Assembly (NCBI RefSeq): GCF_007680605.1
Contig: NZ_VEIO01000006.1
Span: 1-64,000 of the forward strand
Origin: Paenibacillus xylanexedens
GTDB lineage: Bacteria; Bacillota; Bacilli; Paenibacillales; Paenibacillaceae
Length of the DNA: 64,000 nt
Direction of reading: 5' to 3'
Shown here: positions 15,908-28,800 of the stretch, one piece after another
How the letters are laid out: each line of letters opens with the position of its first letter
Numbering within the stretch: position 1 is the first letter of the stretch
Program-made: the position numbers and the translations under genes
The notes under the pieces: generated by a model
What the model was told of the DNA's origin: nothing
Database searches by the model: none
The model's input: the letters and a program-made list of their open reading frames with translations, nothing else

Positions 15908-18900
15908 GTGGCTTTTGAAAAAGAAACGTTGTTTTGGAATGAAAAACTCGGTAGTGATGATGATATTTTGACGCGCTTGCCTTACAGCAAAACTCAAAGC
16001 CCTTTAAGTCCCATAATGACAACCGTTAGTGGTTCGCTTTCAGAGAAAGCGTCGCAACGTATCCTTCAAATGAGTAAGGGAGCTCCGCTGGCGACGTTTA
16101 TGATTATGCTTGCTGGTGTTCAGTCACTTTTATATAAATATACAGGCGCTTCCGACATTTTGGTTGGTATGCCAATCGTACCGAAAAAGACGGAACAGCG
16201 CCGATCCATTAATCATACTGTCATATTAAAAAACTCGTTTTCGGCGGGCACGACGTTTAAAACACTTCTGAGTGAACTCAGGACTTCCTTACCGGAAGCG
16301 ATTCAGCATCAACATATTCCGTTCTCGAAAATGACGGAGAAGCTGGGTCTACAATATGCGGACGGGAAGCCCATCATTCATACATCAGTCTCTCTCAAGG
16401 AGCTACATACGGATGAAATCGCACAATATGCGGTTACGGATTGTTCTTTTGAGTTCAGCATAACCGGCGGGAACATACAGCTAGACCTGTTATACAACGA
16501 GCATTTATATGATTCTAAATTCATGACTCGGGTTGTTGGTCATCTCAACAGCCTGCTAAATGTAGGTCTTCACGAGCTGGAACTGGACATCGTGAAGATT
16601 GATATGTTGTCTGAAGAAGAGAGATTTCAATTGCTCCAAAGCTTTAACGATACCAAGCGGGACTATGCCCGGGAATGGACAATTCATCAACTCGTAGAAG
16701 AACAGGTACAGCGGGTGCCAGAAGCGACGGCAGTTGTTTTTGAGAATCAGCAACTTTCCTACGCGGAGTTGAATGAACGGGCCAACCGGCTGGCGAGAAC
16801 GCTACGATCCGTCGGTGTGTTACCCAATCAATTGGTCGGATTGATGGTAAGGAGATCCCTGGAGACGGTAGTTGGTATTCTGGCGGTTCTAAAAGCTGGC
16901 GGTGCTTACGTGCCCATTGATCCCGAATACCCCGAAGAACGAATCCGTTACATTCTGGAGGACTCTAACGCGCAGCTGCTGCTGACTCAAAGGGAACTGA
17001 TGCACCAAGTACCTTTCAAAGGGACTGTTCTTGCACTGGATGACGAGAACTCCTATGACAACGATGGGGCGGATCTTGAGCTCGCTAGTGGCCCGAATGA
17101 CCTCGCTTATGTCATCTATACGTCAGGTACAACAGGCAAACCCAAAGGGGTCATGCTGGAGCATCGGGGCTTGGTAAGCTTGAAATTGATGTTTGCGGAC
17201 AGGCTTGGTATTACGGAGCGAGACCGAATTGTTCAATTCGCCAGCCTGTCATTCGATGCATCCTGCTGGGAAATGTTCAAAGCGCTTTACTTTGGTGCGA
17301 CTTTGTACATTCCCACAGCCGAAACGATTCTCGACACTCGTTTGTTCGAGAATTATATGAATGAGCATGCAATTACAGCGGCGATTTTGCCGCCAACGTA
17401 TAGCGCTTATTTGCAACCGGAACGGCTCCCTAGTTTAACGAAACTCGTAACGGGAGGCTCGGCGGTATCAGCCGAATTTGTGCAACAGTGGAAAACGAAG
17501 GTTCACTATTTCAATGCTTATGGCCCTACTGAAGCATCCATTGTTACGACGCTTTGGGATGCAAATGAGGAGCAACCGGAACACAGAGTGATTCCGATCG
17601 GGCGGCCACTGGCGAATCACCAGATTTTTATTTTGGATGCTCAACTGCAACTTGTACCTCCAGGAGTGGACGGCGAGTTGTGCGTGGCAGGAGTCGGGCT
17701 TGCAAGAGGTTATCTGAACCAACCAGAGCTAACGAAAGAGAAGTTCGTGGAACATCCGTTTGCACCAGGAGAACGCCTTTACCGGACGGGAGATCTGGCC
17801 CGCTGGCTTCCAGACGGAAATATGGAGTATTTGGGGCGGATAGACCATCAGGTGAAAATACGTGGATTCCGAATTGAAATTGGGGAGATTGAAGATCAAC
17901 TTCTGAAGATTGACTCCGTGCAGGAGACAATCGTGATAGCTCGGGAAGGTAAAAGTGGCCAAGAACTGTGCGCATACCTGGTCGCAAGCCAACCGCTTAC
18001 ATTAGGTGAATTGAGAAGCACGCTGGCGCAAAACTTGCCGAATTACATGATTCCTGCACATTTCGTTCAGCTTCCACGGATGCCTCTTACACCGAACGAC
18101 AAAATTGACCGCAAGGCTTTGCCTGCCCCAGAAGGAAATGCACTGATTGGAGGCGAGTACGTAGCTCCCCGAAATGAAGTGGAGCGGACTCTTGCTGATG
18201 TATGGCAGGCCGTATTGAACGCTGATCGCGTTGGGGTAACGGATCACTTCTTTGAGCTTGGTGGAGACTCGATTAAGTCCATTCAAGTATCTTCGCGTCT
18301 TCATCAAGCCGGGTACAAGCTGGAAATCCGGGATTTGTTCAAATATCCGACGATCTCACAGCTCAGTCTGCATGTGAAACCGATTGGACGTACCATCGAT
18401 CAAGGAGAAGTTACGGGTGAAACAGTACTGACGCCGATCCAGCAATGGTTTTTCGAGAGCTCCTTTGTGGATTCCCATCATTTCAATCAGTCGGTGATGC
18501 TGTACCGAAAGGACCGATTCGACGAAGAAACGGTAGGACATGTACTGCAAAAGCTGGCCGAACATCATGACGCTTTGCGAATGGTATTCCGTAAGACGGA
18601 ACAAGGGTTCAGCGCCCGGAACCGAGCAATTCAGGAAGGCGGGTTGTTCACGCTGGATGTGTTCGACTTCAAGGATGAGCAACACACCGGGCAGGTTGTG
18701 GAAGCGAAGGCAACGGACATTCAAGCAGGTATTGATCTGGAGAATGGGCCTCTTATGAAAGCAGGACTGTTTCAGTGTGCGGATGGGGATCATCTGTTAC
18801 TGACGGTTCACCATGCCGTGGTGGACGGTGTGTCTTGGCGTATTTTGATGGAGGATTTCGCACTGGGTTACGAGCAGGCCGTCAAAAACGAGAACATTCG

Positions 18901-19800
18901 TTTCCCGGCGAAAACGGATGCGTACCGCACTTGGTCAGAACAATTGGCCGCTTACGCACAAAGTGCAGAGCTTGCGAAGGAGCGAGCCTACTGGCAGGAC
19001 GTGGAGCTCATTGAGGTTCCGGCCATACCGAAGGATATGGAGACGGATATGACGACACAACAAGACAGCGAATCACTATTCGTCCGTTTAACTCCCGAAG
19101 AAACAGAGCTGTTACTGAAGCGGGTTCACCGAGCTTATAACACGGAAATGAATGATATTTTAATTACGGCGCTCGGCATAGCCATTCGCAAGTGGACAGG
19201 ACACGAACGTGTGCGGATCAATCTCGAAGGACATGGACGTGAATCCATCGGAACTGATATCGACATTAATCGCACAGTTGGCTGGTTTACGACCAAATTC
19301 CCAGTGGTCCTGGAGCCGGAAAGCGATCGGGATTTGGCCTACCAGATTAAACAGGTCAAGGAACGCTTGCGCCGCATTCCTAACAAAGGTCTTGGCTATG
19401 GCGTATGCCGTTATCTCTCCAAGTTGGAGGATAGCTTGGTTTGGGGCGCAGAGCCGGAAATTAATTTTAATTACCTCGGTCAGTTCGACGATGATGTCAA
19501 TCAAGATGAGATCGGCATATCTGCTTATTCCAGTGGTAGCCCGGCTAGTAATCGGCAGGCCCGCAGCTTTGTGCTGGATATTAACGGCATGGTGCTGGAC
19601 GGAGCTCTATCGCTTGATCTTAGCTACAGTCGGAAGCAGTATCGGAAGGAAACGATGGAATTTTTCGCTCAAGGCCTTGAGCAAAGTCTCCGAGAACTCA
19701 TAGCGCACTGCATAGGGAAAGAACATACCGAACTGACACCAAGCGACGTACAATTTAAGGGTTTGACCATTACAGCATTGGAGCAAATCGCTCAGCGTTC
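15908..19800 (+). other. Module 6: half-C, A(Phe/Leu), T, E
   Basis: The A-domain code reads D-A-W-I-V-G-A-I-V plus the A10 lysine: an aromatic/hydrophobic pocket close to the Phe code DAWTIAAICK of gramicidin S synthetase, but Leu cannot be excluded. The T domain has GGDSIK, the form that precedes E domains. The E domain has HHAVVDGVSW and NYLGQFD, so a D-residue is made. The A10 motif reads NDKIDRK instead of NGKIDRK. The first 238 residues are only the C-terminal lobe of a condensation domain. Confidence 0.88.
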
Positions 19801-22800
19801 CGGTCATCTCGGGGAAATCGAAAATATTTACTCGCTTACTCCGATGCAAAAGGGTATGTGGTTCCACAGCGCGCTTGATCAGCAAACAGCCGCTTACTTC
19901 GAGCAGACACGATTTACGATGCGGGGAGCACTCAATGTGCAGCTTTTCAAGAGAAGCTGGATGGAGCTTGCAAAACGACATCTGGTGTTGCGGGCGAATT
20001 TTGTGAAAGGTCCGACAGGGGAGCCTTTGCAAATTGTGTACCGTGATAAACCAGTTGGCTTCGAATATGAAGAGTTGCTTCATTTGAAAATGGAGGAAAA
20101 ACAGGCCTATCTGGACAAAAAGGCTGAGGATGACAAACTTCGCGGCTTCGACATGGAACATGATGCACTTGTTCGCTTTACGATCCTGCGTACTGAAGAG
20201 CAAAGCTACCATGTATTGTGGAGTTTCCAGCATATTTTAATGGATGGTTGGTGTCTGTCTCAGCTGACACAGGAGCTGTTCGAGATGTATTCTGTTTTGG
20301 TCTCTGGTGAGCAACCGGTGGTAGATCAAGGAGCAGATTACGGTACTTATATCGAATGGTTGGAGAAGCAGGACGATAAGGCAGCATCCGATTATTGGAC
20401 GGCATTCTTGGCAGGTTATGAGGGGCAAACGGTACTCCCCGGGCAAAAGGAATCAGCGCCGCATAACAGATTTAAAGCCGATCACGTCACAGCTCTGCTG
20501 GGCAAGGATTTAAGCGAACGGATGGATCAGGTAGCGAAACAGCACCTGGTTACGGTAAATACACTTTTGCAGGCTGCATGGGGTGTGATGTTGCAAAAAT
20601 ATAACGGAACCCACGATGCCGTATTCGGTAGCGTTGTAGCCGGAAGACCGGTGGAGATTCCAGGCGTCGAGTCCATGATCGGTCTGTTTATCAATACAGT
20701 TCCGGTTCGCGTCACGAGTGAAGCCGACACCGTATTTGCCAACCTGATGGTGAAGCTTCAGGAGCGAGCACTGGAGTCCGGGAGTTATGATTACTATCCG
20801 CTGTATGAGATTCAAGCCCTCAGCTTGCAAAAGCAGAACCTGATCAACCATATCATCGCTTTCGAGAATTATCCTGTAGATGAACAGATGGAGCAAGCGG
20901 GCGACCAGAACCATGGGGAACTGACGATCGCGGACGTTCAGATGGAGGAGCAGACGAACTATAATTTCAACGTGACCGTATCACCAGGAGCCGAGATCGA
21001 AATTCGCTTCGATTTTAATGCTGAATTGTTCGACAAAGATAGTATCGAGCGGCTGAAGGGGCATCTCGTACATCTGCTGGAGCAGGTGACGGCTAATCCG
21101 AAAATTGCGGTGGGTGAGTTGGAACTTGTGACGGAGACTGAAAAGACGGACCTACTCGAACGTTTTAACGATACCACCACAGCGTTCCCTCGCGATAAGA
21201 CGCTCATTCAATTGTTCCAGGAACAAGCGGAGCGCATCCCGGATGCAACGGCTGTCACCTTGAATGGACACGAGATGACCTACCGCGCTCTGAATGAACG
21301 TGTCAATCGCCTTGCCCGTACCTTGCGTACTCACGGGATAACCCGAGGAGGGCTAGTCGCTATTATGGCTGAGCGTTCCATTGAAATGGTAGTGGGTATG
21401 CTGGCGGCACACAAAGCCGGAGCAGGTTACGTACCAATTGATCCGGAATATCCCGAAGAGCGTATCCGTTTTCTGATCGAGGATTCGGGAGCTCAGGTCA
21501 TGCTGACCCAAAGCCACTTGCGTGAACGTCTGGCGGATTCGGACTCCGTGATCTTATTGGATGATGAATTTTTCTATCACGAGGACAGCACTGATCTACA
21601 TCCAGGCACGGAAGCGACAGATCTGGCATGCATCATCTATACGTCAGGCACAACGGGCAAGCCGAAAGGCAACCTTGTTTCACATCGTAACATCGTGCGT
21701 ATCGTGCGAAATACGAATTATATCGACATCACGGAGCACGATCATGTCCTGCAGCTTTCGAGTTATTCGTTTGACGGAGCGATCTTCGATATTTTTGGTG
21801 CTTTAACCAACGGAGCACGGTTGGTTCTGGTTCCCCGTGAGACTGTGCTGGAGATTAGCCAGCTAGCGGATCTCATTCAGCGCGAGCATATCTCTGTGAT
21901 GCTGATAACGACGGCGTTTTTCAACGTGCTTGTAGATGTGAACATCGACTGCTTGCGAGATGTCCGGGCAATATTGTTCGGAGGAGAGCGAGTGTCGGTT
22001 GGTCATGTGCGTAAAGCGCTCGCCCATATCGGACCGGGAAAACTTAACCACCTGTATGGCCCATCGGAAAGCACGGTGTATACCACATACCTTCCGGTCG
22101 ACTTCATTGATGACGCAGCGGTTACCGTTCCCATTGGAAGACCCATAAGTAATACAACGGTATATATCGTTGACAGCCGTAACCAACTTCTGCCGATCGG
22201 TGTGGCTGGCGAACTCTGCGTTGGTGGGGAAGGTTTGGTACAGGGTTACAATAACCGCCCCGAGCTGACGGCGGAGAAATTTGTGGACAATCCTTTTGAA
22301 CCGGGAGAGCGCATGTACCGGACGGGGGATTTAGCGAAATGGTTGCCGGACGGTACGATTGAATACGTTGGACGGACGGATGACCAAGTGAAAATTCGTG
22401 GCTTCCGGATTGAACTCGGCGAGATTGAAGCTCAGCTTCAGAAAGTGGAGGGGATTCGGAAAACAACGGTATTCGCCAGAGAGAGTGCTTCCGGCGAAAA
22501 GCAGCTTTGTGCGTATTATGAAGCTGACGTTGAGCTTCCAGCGGCTGAGGTGAAGAGTGTACTTTCCCAGGAGCTACCGGCCTATATGATTCCGTCGTAC
22601 TTGATCCAGCTAGAGCAACTCCCGCTGACAACGAACGGCAAGGTTGACCGCAGGTCTCTCCCGGCACCAGAGGAGAGCTTGCAGGTAGGCGAAGATGGGA
22701 CTCCACCACGGACTCCACTTGAAGCTAGCCTGGCTGATATTTGGAAAAGTGTGCTCGGACTCGCGCACATTGGCGTTCATGATAATTTCTTCGACCTTGG

Positions 22801-25800
22801 CGGACATTCACTTCGGGCGACAACACTGGTAAGTAAGGTGCACCAGGAGTTGAACGTTGAGTTGCCTCTGCGGGACGTATTTCGCTATTCGACAATTGAA
22901 GAGATGGCCCTAGCCATATCCCGGATCGGAGAGCAGACGTTCTCGTCGATTCCGTTGGCAGACAGAAGAGCATATTATCCACTTTCATCAGCTCAGAAGC
23001 GGTTGTATATCCTGAATCAGCTGGAAGGTGCAGATCAGAGCTACAACATGCCTGGTGTGTTACTGGTGGAAGGAACGATCGATCGGAGTCTGCTGGAAAA
23101 GGCTTTCCGCGGACTGATTGCACGGCACGAAACGCTGCGAACCGGCTTCGAGATCGTGCAAGGCGAAGCAGTACAGCGCATTTACGAGAGTGCCCACTTT
23201 GCTGTGGAGTACTGCCATGCGAACGAGGAAGAAGCGCCAGACGTTGTACAGGCCTTCATCCAGCCTTTCGATTTGGCGAAGCCTCCACTGCTGCGAGCGA
23301 AACTCGTAGAGCTGGCGACCGAACGTTATTTACTGATGTTTGACATGCACCATATCATCTCCGACGGAGTTTCGATGGACGTATTCGTCGATGAACTCGT
23401 TCATCTATACAGCGACGAGTCATTAGAGCCTTTACGCATTCAATACAAGGACTATGCGGTATGGCAACAGTCAGACGAGCATAAGGAGCAGTTGAAACGG
23501 GAGGAAAGCTATTGGTTGGAACGTTACCAAGGCGATTTTCCGGTGCTGGAAATGCCGACCGATTACCCGCGTCCTGCCGTGCAAAGTTTTGAAGGACAGA
23601 CGTTAACGTCTTTCGTAGATGAGAAGACAAACGAAGGTTTGAAGAAACTGGCCGCTCAAAGAGGAACGACGCTGTATATGGTGTTACTTGCGGCATATAC
23701 CGTGCTTTTGCATAAATACACAGGCCAGGACGATTTGATTGTCGGAACGTCGATTGCGGGCAGAACACATGCAGATACGCAGCCTTTAATCGGAATGTTC
23801 GTTAATACGCTGGCGCTTCGCAATTATCCGACTTCGGACAAAAGCTTCCTATCGTATTTGGAAGAAGTGAAAGAAACGACTTTAGGGGCTTACGAGCATC
23901 AGAACTATCCGTTCGAGGAGCTCGTCGATAAAGTGCAGGTTGCCCGGGATCTGAGCCGTAACCCGCTCTTTGATACCATGTTCTCCTTGCAAAACTTGGA
24001 GGATAAAAAGATAGAACTGAAAGGAATGAAGTTATCACCGTACCCTAGCGACTACGGCTCGGCCAAGTTCGATTTGAGCGTAGATGTTACAGAAGAAGAC
24101 GGCGTGTTGGAGTGCAACTTTGAATTCGCAACGGCTCTTTATAAAGAAAGCACGATTCGAAGACTGCAGGCTCATTTCGGACATTTGCTTGCGGCGATCG
24201 TAAGCCGCCCGGATGCGAAGATTGCTGAGCTACATCTGTTGACCACAGCGGAAAAAGAAAAAATGATCCTTGCGTTTAATCCGGCACAACCGGAAGCAGA
24301 AACGACTCCTGCGGCTGCGTTCCACCGTCTGTTCGAGGAACAAGCCGAACGCACGCCTGAATCCGAGGCTGTCGTGTACGAAAATGATCGGCTGACGTAT
24401 GTGGAGCTGAACGAGCGGGCGAACCGTTTGGCGGCTACGCTACGTGTAAGCGGCATTGGCCGGGAATCCATCGTCGGTATTCTCGCCGAACGTTCGGTGG
24501 ATTTGCTGGTAGCCGTATTGGCTGTCTGGAAAGCAGGCGGCGCCTATGTACCGCTCGACCCGGATTACCCGGCAGACCGTGTGCGGTTCATGCTCGAAGA
24601 CAGCGGAGCGAAGGTGCTACTCACCCAAGAGCCCCTGCGAGAATATGTCGAAGCTTGGCTCGTTGAAAAGGAGCTGGCGTTGTCGGTAGTGTGGTACCTC
24701 GACGACGAAGCATCCTACAGCGAGGAGCGGGCCAATGCGCCGATGAGTTCTGGCATGCATGATTTCCACGAAGCCCGACCGGAGGATCTGGCCTACGTAA
24801 TCTATACGTCGGGAACGACAGGACAGCCCAAAGGCGTCATGATCGAGCACCGCAGTCTGGTGAATACGGCGGCAGGATACCGAAGGGAATATCGATTAGA
24901 TCAGTTCCCGGTGCGGCTGTTACAGCTTGCCAGCTTCTCGTTTGACGTGTTCGTGGGCGATATTGCACGCACGCTGTACAACGGAGGCTCCATGGTCATT
25001 GTGCCGAAGGATGACCGGATTGATCCGTCTCGTCTGCACCACTGGATCGAGCAGGAGCGGGTGACTATTTTTGAATCAACGCCAGCGCTGATTGTGCCGT
25101 TTATGGATTATGTGCATGAAAATCAGCTGGATATGAGTCAGATGGAGCTACTCATCACAAGTTCGGATAGCTGCAGCGTGGCAGATTATCGAACCTTGCA
25201 GGAGCGGTTCGGCTCTTTATTCCGTATTATCAACGCCTATGGCGTAACGGAAGCAGCGATTGACTCCAGCTTTTACGACGAGCCGCTGGAACTGCTGCCA
25301 GAGACAGGACATGTGCCTATCGGCAAAGCGTGGTTAAATGCGAAGTTTTACATTGTGGATGCACACCTGAATCCCGTGCCTGTAGGTGTGCTGGGCGAGT
25401 TGGTTATCGGCGGAGTTGGGGTCTCGCGCGGATATTTGAACCGTCCGGAGCTGACGGAAGAGAAGTTCATAGCCAGTCCGTTTGGCGCAGGTGAACGGTT
25501 GTATCGCACAGGGGACTTGGCGCGGTGGATGGAAGACGGCAACGTGGATTTCATTGGTCGAATGGACAATCAGGCTAAAATTCGGGGCTACCGGATTGAA
25601 ACAGGTGAGGTCGAAGCGAAGCTGTTGCGTGTGGAAGGCGTACGGGAAGCAGCCGTTCTGGTTCGAACTGATGCGGAAGGGCAGAAGATGTTATGCGCGT
25701 ATTACACACCAAGTGCAGGAACGGATCTGGCAGTAAACAATCTGCGTGGCGCGCTGGCACAGGATTTACCAGGATACATGATTCCATCGTACTTCGTGGA

Positions 25801-28800
25801 GATGAAGCAATTGCCTCTGACGCCGAACGGAAAGATTGACCGGAAGGCGCTACCAGCGCCGGAAGGGGAAGCAGGAAGCGGAGCAGAGTATGTTGCACCA
25901 CGCAATGAGCTGGAAAGAAAATTGGCTTCGATATGGCAGGAAGTGCTGGGACTTACGAGAGAAATCGGCGTGTACGAGAATTTCTTCGACATCGGAGGTC
26001 ACTCCCTGCGGGCAACGTCACTGGTCAGCAAGATTCATAAAGAGTTGAACGTGGATCTGCCACTGCGAGAGGTGTTTCGTCATTCCATGATCGAGAACAT
26101 GGCGGTTGCCATTTCCCGACTAGATGAGCAGAAATTCGTTGCTATTCCGCTGGCGGAGAGACGTGAGGTGTACCCGCAATCTTTTGCTCAAAAACGCCTC
26201 TTTATCTTGAATCAACTGGAAGGTGCGGAGCTTAGTTACAACATGCCGGAAGCCATGGTGCTAGAGGGTGCTTTGGATCGTGCAAGGTTCGAAGACGCAT
26301 TCCGTAAGCTTGTGGATAGACATGAAATGTTGCGTACCGGGTTCGAGATGGTGGATGGCGAAGCATCTCAACGGATTTACCAGGACTTCAATTTTGCCGT
26401 GGAGTTCTACCCGGTGGATGAGCAAGAGGTCGAAGAGATCGTTCGTCGTTTTGTCCGTCCGTTTGACTTGGCGAAACCTCCGCTACTGAGAGTAGGCCTT
26501 GTCCAGCTTAATCCGGAACGCCATATTCTAATGTACGATATGCATCATATTATTTCCGACGGTGTTTCGATGGAGATCTTTGTTGAAGAATTCGTCCGCT
26601 TGTATGGGGGAGAACAACTGGAGCCTTTACGCATTCAGTACAAAGATTATGCCGTTTGGCTACATTCTCAGGAGCAGCAGGAACGGCTTCAGCATCAGGA
26701 AACATACTGGCTGGACATGTTCCAAGGGGAACTTCCGGTGCTTGAAATGCCAACCGATTATCCGCGTCCTGCTGTGCAGAGCTACGATGGTCACACACTG
26801 GAGTTTTTCTTAGAAGCTACGAAAACGGATGCCCTGAAGCAGTTGGCTTCAGAGACGGGCACGACACTGTTCATGGTGTTGCTTGCTGCGTATAACGTGC
26901 TTCTGCACAAATATTCAGGTCAGGAAGATGTGGTCGTTGGTACGCCAATTGCCGGAAGGAATCATGGAGATGTGCAACCGTTAATCGGGATTTTCCTGAA
27001 CACACTGGCGATTCGCAGTTACCCGTCTTCGGAGAAGACGTTCCTGTCATACCTGAGCGAGATTAAAGAAACGACCCTCCAAGCTTTTGAGCATCAAAAC
27101 TATCCGTTCGAAGAATTGGTGGACAAGGTGCAAGTCACCCGTGATTTAAGCCGTAATCCCCTCTTTGACACATTGTTTACGATGCAGAATACGGAGAACG
27201 AGGAATTCGAGTTGGAAGGGCTCCGTTTGACTTCCTATCCGAGCGCAATGGATACCGCAAAGTTTGATATCAGCTTGGATGTGGGCGAGGAGAACGGCGG
27301 CTTGGAGTACAGCTTCGAATATGCGACGGCTCTTTATAAAAGGGAGACGATCGAACGTCTGGCCAAACATTACGAGCAACTGCTCGTCACGATTGTAAGC
27401 CGTCCGGATGCGAAGATAGCCGAGCTGAGCTTGTTAACGGCTGAGGAAAAAGAAATGCTCAGCGCATTTAACCCGGCGCAGCTGGAAGTGCAAGTTGCTC
27501 CCGCGGTTGCGTTCCACCGTCTGTTTGAAGAACAGGCGCAGCGCGCGCCTGAATCGGAGGCGGTTGTGTACGAGAATGACCGTCTAACGTATGCGGAGCT
27601 GAATGAGCGGTCGAATCGTTTGGCCGCTAGGCTGCGCGCAAGCGGCATTGGCCGAGAATCCATCGTTGGTATTCTTGCCGGACGTTCGGTGGATTTGCTG
27701 GTAGCGGTGCTTGCTGTCTGGAAAGCAGGCGGCGCGTATGTACCGCTTGACCCGGATTACCCGGCAGATCGCGTACGGTTCATGCTGGAAGACAGCGGAG
27801 CAAAGGTGCTACTCACCCAAAAGCTACTGCGAGAGCGTGCCGAAGCTTGGCTCGCAGCAGAGGAACTGGCGTTGGCGGATGTGTTGTATCTCGATGACGA
27901 AGCATCGTACAGCGAGAAACGGGCAAATGCGCCGATGCGTTCTGGCATGGATGATTTCCACGAAGCCCGACCAGAGGATCTGGCCTACGTGATCTATACG
28001 TCGGGAACGACAGGGAAGCCGAAGGGCGTCATGATTGAGCACCGTAGCCTCGTGAACACAGCGGCAGGGTACCGGCGGGAATATCGATTAGATCAGTTCC
28101 CGGTGCGGTTGTTGCAGCTGGCCAGCTTCTCGTTTGATGTGTTCGTGGGCGATATCGCACGCACGCTGTATAACGGGGGCACGATGGTGATTGTGCCGAA
28201 GGACGACCGGATCGATCCATCGCGTCTGCACCACTGGATTGAGCAAGAGCAGGTTACTATTTTTGAATCGACGCCAGCGCTGATTATTCCGTTTATGGAA
28301 TATGTGTACGAGCAGGGGCTGGATATGAGCCATATGGAGCTACTCATCACCAGTTCGGACAGCTGCAGCGTAGCAGACTATCGAACCTTGCAGGAGCGTT
28401 TTGGATCATTATTCCGAATCATCAACGCTTATGGAGTGACGGAAGCAGCGATTGACTCCAGTTTCTACGACGAGACATTGGAAATGCTTCCGAAGACAGG
28501 GCATGTGCCTATCGGCAAAGCGTGGTTAAATGCGAAGTTTTATATTGTGGATGCACATTTAAATCCGGTGCCTGTCGGGGTGCTGGGTGAACTGGTTATC
28601 GGCGGAGTTGGGGTCTCGCGCGGATACTTGAATCGTCCAGAGCTGACAGAAGAGAAGTTCGTAGACAGCCCGTTCGCAGCAGGCGAACGGTTGTATCGCA
28701 CGGGAGACTTGGCGAGATGGACAAAAGACGGCAACGTGGACTTCATCGGTCGGATGGATAATCAGGCGAAGATCCGGGGGTATCGGATCGAAACAGGCGA

